Origin: JAFGTP01 sp964472715
GTDB lineage: Bacteria; Fidelibacterota; UBA2242; JAFGTP01
Direction of reading: 5' to 3'
DNA: 16,823 nt
NCBI GenBank assembly: GCA_964472715.1
Contig: CAYYMT010000085.1
Location: 1-16,823 of the forward strand
This document shows positions 6,561 through 13,572 of the stretch, one piece after another (positions within the stretch are counted from its first letter, which is position 1; each line of letters opens with the position of its first letter). A model generated the notes under the pieces. That model worked only from the letters and a program-made list of their open reading frames with translations, did no database searches and had not been told where the DNA came from. Both the position numbers and the translations under genes were made by a program.

Positions 6561-8030
6561 TTAATCCATTGAAAATTGTCGATAATTCGGCGCTTCCTTA
6601 CTGATCCTGATATTATGCGGATGACTTTCTTTGATTGAAGCTGAGGTTACCTGGATGAATTGAGATTTTTTCTGTAAGGTGGGAATATCTTTTGCGCCGC
6701 AATATCCCATTGAAGATCGGATACCACCGACAAGTTGATGTATCGTGCTGCCAAGTGAACCTTTATAGGGCACAATACCTTCAATACCTTCCGGGACTAA
6801 TTTTTTTTCATCCTTAGTGGACTGAAAATAACGGTCCTTGCTCCCTTTTTTCATGGCGGCTAATGAGCCCATGCCACGATAGGATTTATAAACCCGTCCT
6901 TCATACAACACTTTTTCACCGGGAGATTCGTCCAGGCCTGCCAGCATCGAACCCAGCATTACGGTATTTGCACCGGCGGCCAAAGCTTTGGCCACATCAC
7001 CGGAATAGCGAATTCCTCCGTCGGCAATAATGGGAATTCCTGTCCTGTTGGCAACTTCCGCACAGTTCATGATTGCTGTCAATTGTGGTACACCAACTCC
7101 GGCAACGACACGGGTGGTACAAATTGCGCCGGGACCGATACCAACTTTCACAGCGTCAGCGCCGGCATCTGCCAATACCTGTGTGGCTTCGGCAGTGGCC
7201 ACATTTCCTGCAATGACATCAATATTGCTGATATTCTTTTTTATATCCCTGACAGTATTGATTACACCGCTATTATGACCATGCGCCGTATCCACAATCA
7301 GGACATCGACATTCTGACGGGCCAGTTCCTGTGCTCTTTCCAGATAATCACCACTGGCACCAATAGCGGCGCCAACCCGTAACCGTCCCAGTGTATCTTT
7401 AACAGCATGGGGATATTTTTGATTTTTCTGAATATCTTTGACTGTTATTAGTCCTTTTAAAAGGGAATTTTCATCAACCACCAGAAGTTTTTCTATTTTA
7501 TGTTTTTGAAGTAATTCCTCAGCTTTTTTCAGAGTGGTTCCAACCGGGCAGGTGACAAGATTTTTGGCAGTCATGCGGTCACGGATCAACAGATCATGAT
7601 TGGTTTCAAAGCGAATATCACGGTTGGTCAATATTCCTACCAGATGTCCATTCTCTACCACCGGAATGCCTGAAATGGAATATTTTTCCATCACCTGAAG
7701 TGCATCATCAATGGTTTTATCCGGAGGCATCGTAACGGGATTAACGATCATTCCACTTTCTGACCGTTTAACTTTATCCACTTCGGAACATTGTTCTTCG
7801 ATGGTCATATTTTTATGAAGAATGCCAAGTCCGCCTTCCCGGGCCAGGGCAATTGCCATTTCTGCTTCTGTCACAGTGTCCATGGCGGCACTAAGGATCG
7901 GAACATGCAGACGAATCGTGGCAGTCAGATTGGATTCAATATTTACCTGGTTCGGCAATACATCGGATTCTGCCGGCACTAACAACACATCGTCAAAAGT
8001 AAGGCCGTTTGCAATAATTTTCTTTTTCAT
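6561..8030 (-). CDS. guaB: inosine-5'-monophosphate dehydrogenase
   Basis: The enzyme oxidises IMP to XMP with NAD, the committed step of GTP synthesis, in the cytoplasm. The 489 residues are standard length. The N-terminus LTFDDVLLVPAESDVLPN is the family signature. Two CBS domains occupy about residues 95-205 (ISGIPVVENGHLVGILTNRD and KIEKLLVVDENSLLKGLITV). The catalytic loop is GPGAICTTRVVAGVG with Cys304; most bacterial enzymes have Ser in place of Ala302. IIADGGIRYSGDVAKALAAG and MLGSMLAG bind phosphate, and the flap contains the KDRYFQ segment. The ATG lies 20 bases after the hutH stop on the same strand, with GAGAAAG as a modest ribosome binding site, so the two genes probably share a transcript. 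Nothing in the protein looks degraded. Confidence 0.98.
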   Translation of the reverse strand: MKKKIIANGLTFDDVLLVPAESDVLPNQVNIESNLTATIRLHVPILSAAMDTVTEAEMAIALAREGGLGILHKNMTIEEQCSEVDKVKRSESGMIVNPVTMPPDKTIDDALQVMEKYSISGIPVVENGHLVGILTNRDIRFETNHDLLIRDRMTAKNLVTCPVGTTLKKAEELLQKHKIEKLLVVDENSLLKGLITVKDIQKNQKYPHAVKDTLGRLRVGAAIGASGDYLERAQELARQNVDVLIVDTAHGHNSGVINTVRDIKKNISNIDVIAGNVATAEATQVLADAGADAVKVGIGPGAICTTRVVAGVGVPQLTAIMNCAEVANRTGIPIIADGGIRYSGDVAKALAAGANTVMLGSMLAGLDESPGEKVLYEGRVYKSYRGMGSLAAMKKGSKDRYFQSTKDEKKLVPEGIEGIVPYKGSLGSTIHQLVGGIRSSMGYCGAKDIPTLQKKSQFIQVTSASIKESHPHNIRISKEAPNYRQFSMD

Positions 8031-8050
8031 AGACTTTCTCGCTTATATTA

Positions 8051-9541
8051 TTAATTATTAATTACTTCCAATAATTTATGATAAAAAATTTCGTCCTGAA
8101 AGAATTCTTCTGCACGGTTTAAATCTTTATAAAAAGTGCGGTCATAATCGAGATGTTTGACCAGTGAACGGATTTTGTCGTATCCTAATTGTGTTCCCCG
8201 GCCGCCTTTGAGATTTCCACGGAAATCTATTCCCTGGGTTGCCGCCAGCATCTCGATCCAGATGATCTGTTTGACATTTTTCATTATCTGGTTGAGTTTT
8301 AGACCGGCGTTGGGTGCCATGCTCACATGGTCTTCCTGGTTGGCGGAAGTGGAGATTGTTTCCACTGAGGCGGGATTGGCTAGGGTGCGGTTTTCGGCTG
8401 TTAGAGCGGCAGCAGTGACCTGGGCGATCATAAATCCCGAATTTATACCACTGGATTCAATCAAAAAGGGTGGAAGCCCACTCATGGTGGTATCGATCAG
8501 ATTCGCCACCCGGCGTTCACTGATATTGCCCAGTTCCGTCAGCGCAATTGAGAGGTAATCAGCAGCCATAGCAATGGGTTCGGCATGAAAATTTCCTGCC
8601 GAGATGATCTCTTCATTTTCGATAAATACCAGGGGATTATCCGTCACTGCCTGGGTTTCATTTTCCAGTATATTCCTGACATAATTGAGTGTGTCGCGGA
8701 CTGATCCCAACACTTGCGGCGCACAGCGATAACAATAGGGGTCCTGAACTTTTTCACAATCTTTATGGGAAGCTACAAGTTTGCTGTATTTTAGTAATTT
8801 GCGCACATTGGCTGCCACGGTTTTTTGGCCGGATTGACGGCGAACTTCGTGGATTCTGGCGTCAAAGGGCTTATCGGTTGCCAGATCCGCTTCAATGCTA
8901 AGTGCCAGGGCAAGTTCCGCCATATACACAATCTTTTCAGCTTCCAGATATGCATCCAGTAACAATGCCGTAGAGTATTGAGTGCCGTTGATCAGGGACA
9001 GACCGTCTTTTGCGCCCAGACTTACAGGCTCGTAAACGCCCTGCTCAACCAGATCGGCTGCTTCCACGCGTTCATCCTTGTAAAAAACTTCTCCTTCACC
9101 AATCAGCGGCAGAGACATGTGGGCCAAGGGAGCCAGATCGCCGCTGGCGCCCACTGAACCGCGCCGTGGAATGACCGGGTAGATTCCTTTATTATATAAT
9201 TCAGCGATCTTTTCCACCGCGGCCAATGAAACGCCGGAATTTCCGACCGAAAGATTTTGAACTTTCAGGATCATCATTATTTTTACGATTTGAATATCGA
9301 TAGGGTCATCCACACCGCAGGCGTGGGAACGCAACAAATTTATCTGTAATTGCTGCAATTGATCATCAGGAATATTGACGGAACTCAATTTACCAAAGCC
9401 GGTATTGATCCCGTAAACAGTCTCTCCATTGCTGATCACTTTTTCCACCACAGCCCGGGATTTTCGAATCCGCTCTTTGGCTTTCGCCGGAATTATTATA
9501 TTCTTTTGTTCTTTTATATGCATTTTGATTTTCTGCAACAT
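8051..9541 (-). CDS. hutH: histidine ammonia-lyase
   Basis: The enzyme converts L-histidine to trans-urocanate and ammonia, the first step of histidine degradation, in the cytoplasm. The 496 residues match the family. YGINTGFG (43-50) carries the catalytic Tyr43. GSVGASGDLAPLAHMSLPLI contains Ala132-Ser133-Gly134, which cyclise to the MIO prosthetic group. RSHACGV (71-77) has the Ser-His pair typical of histidine rather than tyrosine or phenylalanine lyases. AGNFHAEPIAMAADYL and STSANQEDHVSMAPNA are further family blocks. The start has a strong ribosome binding site, GGAGGAGAGAGG, directly upstream. No hutU, hutI or hutG is visible nearby; instead the gene is followed by guaB. A Bacteroidota-type promoter is proposed at 9570-9601. 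Confidence 0.96.
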   Translation of the reverse strand: MLQKIKMHIKEQKNIIIPAKAKERIRKSRAVVEKVISNGETVYGINTGFGKLSSVNIPDDQLQQLQINLLRSHACGVDDPIDIQIVKIMMILKVQNLSVGNSGVSLAAVEKIAELYNKGIYPVIPRRGSVGASGDLAPLAHMSLPLIGEGEVFYKDERVEAADLVEQGVYEPVSLGAKDGLSLINGTQYSTALLLDAYLEAEKIVYMAELALALSIEADLATDKPFDARIHEVRRQSGQKTVAANVRKLLKYSKLVASHKDCEKVQDPYCYRCAPQVLGSVRDTLNYVRNILENETQAVTDNPLVFIENEEIISAGNFHAEPIAMAADYLSIALTELGNISERRVANLIDTTMSGLPPFLIESSGINSGFMIAQVTAAALTAENRTLANPASVETISTSANQEDHVSMAPNAGLKLNQIMKNVKQIIWIEMLAATQGIDFRGNLKGGRGTQLGYDKIRSLVKHLDYDRTFYKDLNRAEEFFQDEIFYHKLLEVINN

Positions 9542-9569
9542 CCTCTCTCCTCCAAAAAAAATATTGCTC

Positions 9570-9601
9570 CAAAGTTATGGATTTATTCAGATTCTTTCAA
9601 G
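9570..9601 (-). promoter_or_regulatory. Bacteroidota-type promoter of hutH-guaB
   Basis: On the minus strand TAACTTTG (9577-9570) matches the -7 consensus TAnnTTTG exactly. A CTTG whose TTG occupies 9600-9598 lies 20 bases upstream, the spacing expected for the -33 element. The implied transcript start, near 9563, gives a leader of about 20 bases. A sigma70-like -35 TTGACT (9605-9600) overlaps it, but no convincing -10 goes with that. Confidence 0.4.
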
Positions 9602-9705
9602 TCAATAAATTAGCGCCATTACGTGAAAATAATATTTATATTAATTTGTTTATTTACAATTCTTTGTGATGAATGTTTTAATGGTTGTTGCTTTTTGTTG
9701 GAAAG

Positions 9706-9724
9706 TTATTAAAAATTTTAATAA
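9706..9724. repeat. A/T-only inverted repeat
   Basis: TTATTAAAA, one A, then TTTTAATAA form a perfect 9+1+9 inverted repeat ending 6 bases before the proposed -35 at 9731. It could be an operator or a structural element. Because the region is nearly all A/T, chance is a serious alternative. Confidence 0.3.
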
Positions 9725-9730
9725 AAATTA

Positions 9731-9759
9731 TTGCACATTTAAAAAACTAAAAATAAATT
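9731..9759 (+). promoter_or_regulatory. sigma70-like promoter candidate for the GH13 gene
   Basis: TTGCAC (9731-9736) and TAAATT (9754-9759) are separated by 17 bases. The -10 matches four of six positions. The implied leader is about 80 bases. AT-rich DNA gives such matches often, so this is tentative. Confidence 0.3.
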
Positions 9760-9847
9760 GATGATATTAGTAACTCAAAACAGAACTACTGATTATTAAA
9801 TATTAGAGTTGATTCAGGGAATCCATATTTTTTTAGAGGGGAAACAA

Positions 9848-11656
9848 ATGGAAAGAATTTTAAAAAAACCAGTTACTGGAGCAATCATACTCCTGATTTT
9901 GGTTGTTTTATTTTTACAACGGTATCAACAACAAGTACCTAGAGTGCCCCAGTGGTCCAAAGAAGCGGTCTGGTACCAGATTTTTCCCGAACGCTTTCGC
10001 AATGGCGATACGTCTAATGATCCTGATGCTAATTCGCTGAAAGGAACCTGGCCCTATTATATTCCGGACAACTGGCAGGTCATTTCCTGGGGCGAACAGT
10101 GGTATGACTTACGTCCCTGGGAAACGCCGGAGCAGCACAAGCAGTCCCGCCGGTATGGTGGCGATATTCAGGGAATAATTGACAAACTGGATTACTTGCA
10201 GGACCTTGGTGTGACTGCGCTATATCTGAATCCTGTTTTCGAGTCGCCTTCCCTGCATAAATATGGTTGCACAATGTACCGTCACATCGATAATAATTTT
10301 GGCCCTGATCCTGCTAAGGATGAAAAAATATGGTCTCAGGAAACCCCTGATGACCCAGGTACCTGGCAGTGGACAACCGCCGATAAATTATTTCTCAAAC
10401 TCATTGATGAATGTCATCAGCGGGATATGAAAATTATCATAGATGGCGTCTTTAATCACACCGGTATTCCCTTCTGGGCTTTTCAGGATGTCATGAAAAA
10501 TGGAAAAGATAGCAAGTATGCCGACTGGTTCGTTGTAGAGCAGTATGATGATCCCGCTACTGAAGAAAATGAATTCAAATACGCCGGCTGGAACAATGTT
10601 CAGGATCTGCCGGAAATTTTAGAAGATGAGCAGGGACCCAAAGAGGGCTTCCGACAGCACATTAAACACATTGTAGAGCGCTGGGGTGATCCGAACAATG
10701 ATGGTGATCCTTCCGATGGCATTGATGGCTGGCGTCTGGATGTGGCTGAAAAAGTCGATCTCGATTTCTGGAAAGATTTTCGTCAATGGGTAAAAGCGGT
10801 CAATCCGGACGCCTATATTGTCGGTGAAGTCTGGTGGGAAGATTTTATGCAAAACGAGATGTTTGATGCCTCACCCTGGCTGGGCGGTGATGCTTTTGAC
10901 GCGGTGATGAACTACCGGTTCGGTGATGCCATGCTCAAAGCTTTTGTTGATGAGGAAATGACGGTCTCGCCCAGTGAATTGGATGAGCTGCTTGGATTTG
11001 TACGGCAACATTATCATGAGGATAATCAATATGTACTGATGAATTTGATGGGCAGCCACGACACTGAGAGGTTTGCGTCCATGCTGATCAACCCGGACCG
11101 GACCATCGATCATGGCGCCAATATGAACTATGAAACCAATTTCGACACTCGCAAGCCCGGCCCGAAAGCCCGCGATATTCAAAAACTGATCCTTGCTTTT
11201 CAATTCACCTATCCGGGAGCGCCTTTTGTCTATTATGGTGATGAAGTGGGTATGTGGGGCGCTGATGATCCCGATTGCCGCAAGCCGATGCTGTGGGAAG
11301 ATGTGGAATATGAACCGGAAACAGTAGATTTTCATGGCAATCCGCAGGAAAAAGATATTGTAGCCATCAATTATGAACTAAAAGAATTTTATCAGAAAAT
11401 TATTGACCTGCGTAATCAGCATGAGAGTTTGAAAACCGGCGATTTTGAAATGGTTGTTATCGATGATGAGACCGGGTTATATGGCTATGACAGAACCAAA
11501 AATGGTGAAACCATTCGCGCCATATTTAATATTAGTGAGAAAAATAGCGCTATCCCCGGGGAATTACTGCAAGAAAATTATTGGGAACCCCTCCTCTCTC
11601 TCAATTACAAAGATGATCAATTCCTCGGACAGGGCTGTTTAATATTGAAAAAATAG
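9848..11656 (+). CDS. GH13 alpha-amylase-family enzyme, membrane-anchored
   Basis: The protein has 602 residues from the ATG at 9848, chosen because AGAGGGG lies 6 bases upstream; an in-frame TTG at 9809 has no such site. Residues 8-24 are a hydrophobic anchor or uncleaved signal after a KK-containing start. The (beta/alpha)8 domain begins at WSKEAVWYQIFPERF (36-50). The four conserved regions are DGVFNH (199-204), GWRLDVAEK with nucleophile Asp298, GEVWWED with acid/base Glu327, and GSHDTERF with Asp405. The pattern resembles the neopullulanase/cyclomaltodextrinase group, but the N-terminal starch-binding domain of that group is absent. It should hydrolyse or transfer alpha-glucan or maltodextrin chains outside the cytoplasm. 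It has its own terminator and stands just upstream of the GH66 operon, so it probably belongs to the same alpha-glucan programme. Subfamily and product are not certain. Confidence 0.92.
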   Translation: MERILKKPVTGAIILLILVVLFLQRYQQQVPRVPQWSKEAVWYQIFPERFRNGDTSNDPDANSLKGTWPYYIPDNWQVISWGEQWYDLRPWETPEQHKQSRRYGGDIQGIIDKLDYLQDLGVTALYLNPVFESPSLHKYGCTMYRHIDNNFGPDPAKDEKIWSQETPDDPGTWQWTTADKLFLKLIDECHQRDMKIIIDGVFNHTGIPFWAFQDVMKNGKDSKYADWFVVEQYDDPATEENEFKYAGWNNVQDLPEILEDEQGPKEGFRQHIKHIVERWGDPNNDGDPSDGIDGWRLDVAEKVDLDFWKDFRQWVKAVNPDAYIVGEVWWEDFMQNEMFDASPWLGGDAFDAVMNYRFGDAMLKAFVDEEMTVSPSELDELLGFVRQHYHEDNQYVLMNLMGSHDTERFASMLINPDRTIDHGANMNYETNFDTRKPGPKARDIQKLILAFQFTYPGAPFVYYGDEVGMWGADDPDCRKPMLWEDVEYEPETVDFHGNPQEKDIVAINYELKEFYQKIIDLRNQHESLKTGDFEMVVIDDETGLYGYDRTKNGETIRAIFNISEKNSAIPGELLQENYWEPLLSLNYKDDQFLGQGCLILKK

Positions 11657-11662
11657 AGCGTC

Positions 11663-11703
11663 AAAGCCTTTGGGAGTTATTCTTCTGGAGGCTTTTGTTT
11701 TAT
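11663..11703 (+). terminator. intrinsic terminator of the GH13 gene
   Basis: AAAGCCT (11663-11669) pairs with AGGCTTT (11689-11695). The stem can extend seven more pairs using G-U pairs (TTGGGAG with CTTCTGG) around the loop TTATT. TGTTTTATTT follows. It lies 6 bases after the stop codon. Confidence 0.75.
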
Positions 11704-11730
11704 TTAGAGCAATTAGCAACATTAACACCA

Positions 11731-11746
11731 TGATAACCGCTTATCA
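11731..11746. promoter_or_regulatory. LacI-type operator-like palindrome before the GH66 operon
   Basis: TGATAACCGCTTATCA pairs at seven of eight positions and has the AAnCGnTT core typical of LacI-family operators. A further TGATAATCA lies at 11750-11758. It stands 120 bases before the first GH66 start, in a region otherwise without a gene. No regulator gene is in the window. Confidence 0.4.
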
Positions 11747-11865
11747 AATTGATAATCACTTAGCTGTTTACCAAAAACTATTATTTGTTCTTCCCGACCA
11801 GAAAAAATGATTAAATATTGCTGGAACATTGTTTGCCATAGTATCACAAAAAGAGGAGATGCATC

Positions 11866-13572
11866 TTGAGAGGAAATTTTGGGTTACGCGCTATTTTATT
11901 AATCATAACAGGCATTACAATACTTTGGGCAAACCAGAATCAATTTGTTCTATCCACAGATAAAGCTCGCTATCTGCCCGGTGACGTGGTAACATTGACG
12001 ATAACAAAAGAAAGTCAGGGAACGACGGCAAAATTGGCAATCTATCAATTGGAAGAAAATATTTTCAGTAAAGAGCTGTCATTAAACCATAGCGGTGTAA
12101 CACAATTGCGCTGGAAAACACCGGAGATAGATTTTCAGGGCTATCTGGTTGACGTAGTATTCGAAAATGGCAGTCGTCATTCGATTGCTGTGGATGTCTC
12201 TTCCGACTGGGCGAAGTTCATTCGCTACGGATTCCTGTCCAAGTTTCCGGAAATGACAGCATCTGAAATGGATGCTGTTTTGTATCGCTTAAACCGCTTT
12301 CATATTAATGGACTTCAATTCTATGACTACCATTATATGCACCAGCAACCTGTCAAATTGGAGCAAGGGAAACCCGCAGAAAAATGGCCGGACATTGCCG
12401 GACGCTTGAATTATTCAAAAACCATTCAATATTACATTCACAAATCACGACAATACAATATGAAGTCCATGGCCTACAATCTGATTTACGGAACCTGGGG
12501 GCGGGGCTTTGACCTTGGTGTGGATAAGCAATGGATGCTGTACAATGACAAGAAACTGACCGATCCGAAGAAACTGGATTTTCCCGATTCCTGGCAAGAT
12601 GATATTTACTACATGGACCCCGGAAATGAGGAGTGGCAAAATTATTTAATTGAGAATACAAAGCCTGTGCTGGAAATTATGGAATTCGACGGCTGGCATA
12701 TTGACCAGATTGGCGATATTCGCCCGGCTTATAATAATGAACAAGTGAATGTGAAACTGGATAGCGCCTTTACGCCTTTCCTTCAGCATATTAAAGCAGA
12801 CCTGGAAGCGCCATTGGTGATGAATGCCGTGAACCAATACGGTCAAAAAAATATTGCCAATAGCGATGTTGTGGAATTTCTTTACACGGAAGTCTGGGAC
12901 CCGCATGTTACTTTTCAGGACCTGGTGAATGTTATTCGTAAAAATGATGAATTCAGTAATCATCAATTGTCGACGGTCTTAGCCGCTTACATGAACTATG
13001 AAAAATCCGATGAAAAAGGCGTTTTTAACACACCGGGAATTCTACTGGCAGACGCAGTGATTTTTGCTTCCGGAGCGGTTCATTTGGAATTGGGCGAGCA
13101 CATGCTGGTCCATGAATACTTTCCCAATGACAATCGCAAGATGTCAGCGGAATTGACAAACAATCTGGTAAGGTATTATGATTTTATGACGGCATATCAG
13201 TCGCTTTTACGAGATAGCCGGGAAACCGATTTTTTGGAATCTATAAATTCTGAAACCCATTTACTCTCCAGGGAACCTGAACAGGGAAAGATCTGGATTT
13301 CGCAACGGGAAACCGATGACTACCAATTGGTCCACTTGATTAATTTTACCAGTATGAAGACTATGCAATGGCGGGATCCGCAAGGCACCTGCCCGGAGCC
13401 TGAATTACTGGAGAATATTGAACTCGATATTCATCAGGATATTGGCGATGTTTATATCATGACACCGGACACTGAGGATTTACGCCCTCAGAAAATCAGA
13501 TCGAATAATGCTAAAGTTGTGGTGCCATCACTCAAATACTGGACGACTATTATAATCAAAAGGAATTCTTAA
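11866..13572 (+). CDS. GH66-family enzyme (dextranase/cycloisomaltooligosaccharide transferase type), copy 1
   Basis: The protein has 568 residues from a TTG start. The start is chosen because AGGAG (11853-11857) lies 8 bases upstream and the N-terminus then reads as a signal peptide (MRGNFGLRAILLIITGITIL, cleavage likely near residue 22). An ATG at 11859 is in another frame. A beta-sandwich domain (about 27-110, starting FVLSTDKARYLPGD) precedes the catalytic barrel, marked by RYGFLSKFPEM, NRFHINGLQFYDYHYMH and MAYNLIYG. EFDGWHIDQIG holds the expected nucleophile Asp280, and FLYTEVWD the acid/base Glu342. GH66 enzymes cut dextran internally or form cyclic isomaltooligosaccharides. The CBM35 insertion typical of the cyclising enzymes is not seen, which favours dextranase. 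There is no C-terminal sorting domain, so it is probably periplasmic. The stop overlaps the next gene by one base (TAATG). Confidence 0.9.
   Translation: MRGNFGLRAILLIITGITILWANQNQFVLSTDKARYLPGDVVTLTITKESQGTTAKLAIYQLEENIFSKELSLNHSGVTQLRWKTPEIDFQGYLVDVVFENGSRHSIAVDVSSDWAKFIRYGFLSKFPEMTASEMDAVLYRLNRFHINGLQFYDYHYMHQQPVKLEQGKPAEKWPDIAGRLNYSKTIQYYIHKSRQYNMKSMAYNLIYGTWGRGFDLGVDKQWMLYNDKKLTDPKKLDFPDSWQDDIYYMDPGNEEWQNYLIENTKPVLEIMEFDGWHIDQIGDIRPAYNNEQVNVKLDSAFTPFLQHIKADLEAPLVMNAVNQYGQKNIANSDVVEFLYTEVWDPHVTFQDLVNVIRKNDEFSNHQLSTVLAAYMNYEKSDEKGVFNTPGILLADAVIFASGAVHLELGEHMLVHEYFPNDNRKMSAELTNNLVRYYDFMTAYQSLLRDSRETDFLESINSETHLLSREPEQGKIWISQRETDDYQLVHLINFTSMKTMQWRDPQGTCPEPELLENIELDIHQDIGDVYIMTPDTEDLRPQKIRSNNAKVVVPSLKYWTTIIIKRNS

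Larger units (their letters stand above)
9542..9847. other. divergent intergenic region between hutH and the GH13 gene
   Basis: These 306 bases are very AT-rich and hold no gene that I can support. They contain the proposed hutH promoter (9570-9601, minus), a 19-base A/T inverted repeat (9706-9724), a sigma70-like promoter candidate for the GH13 gene (9731-9759) and the GH13 ribosome binding site AGAGGGG (9835-9841). Confidence 0.7.

Noticed and set aside
8051..9541. Tyrosine or phenylalanine ammonia-lyase instead of histidine ammonia-lyase
   Set aside because: The RSHACGV segment has the Ser-His pair of the histidine enzymes, and the length and other blocks match hutH.
9809..9847. TTG start of the GH13 gene at 9809
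   Set aside because: The ATG at 9848 has AGAGGGG 6 bases upstream and gives a KK-hydrophobic N-terminus; the TTG has neither.
10871..11335. A 154-residue open frame antisense to the GH13 gene
   Set aside because: It is opposite conserved GH13 regions including GSHDTERF and shows no domain of its own.
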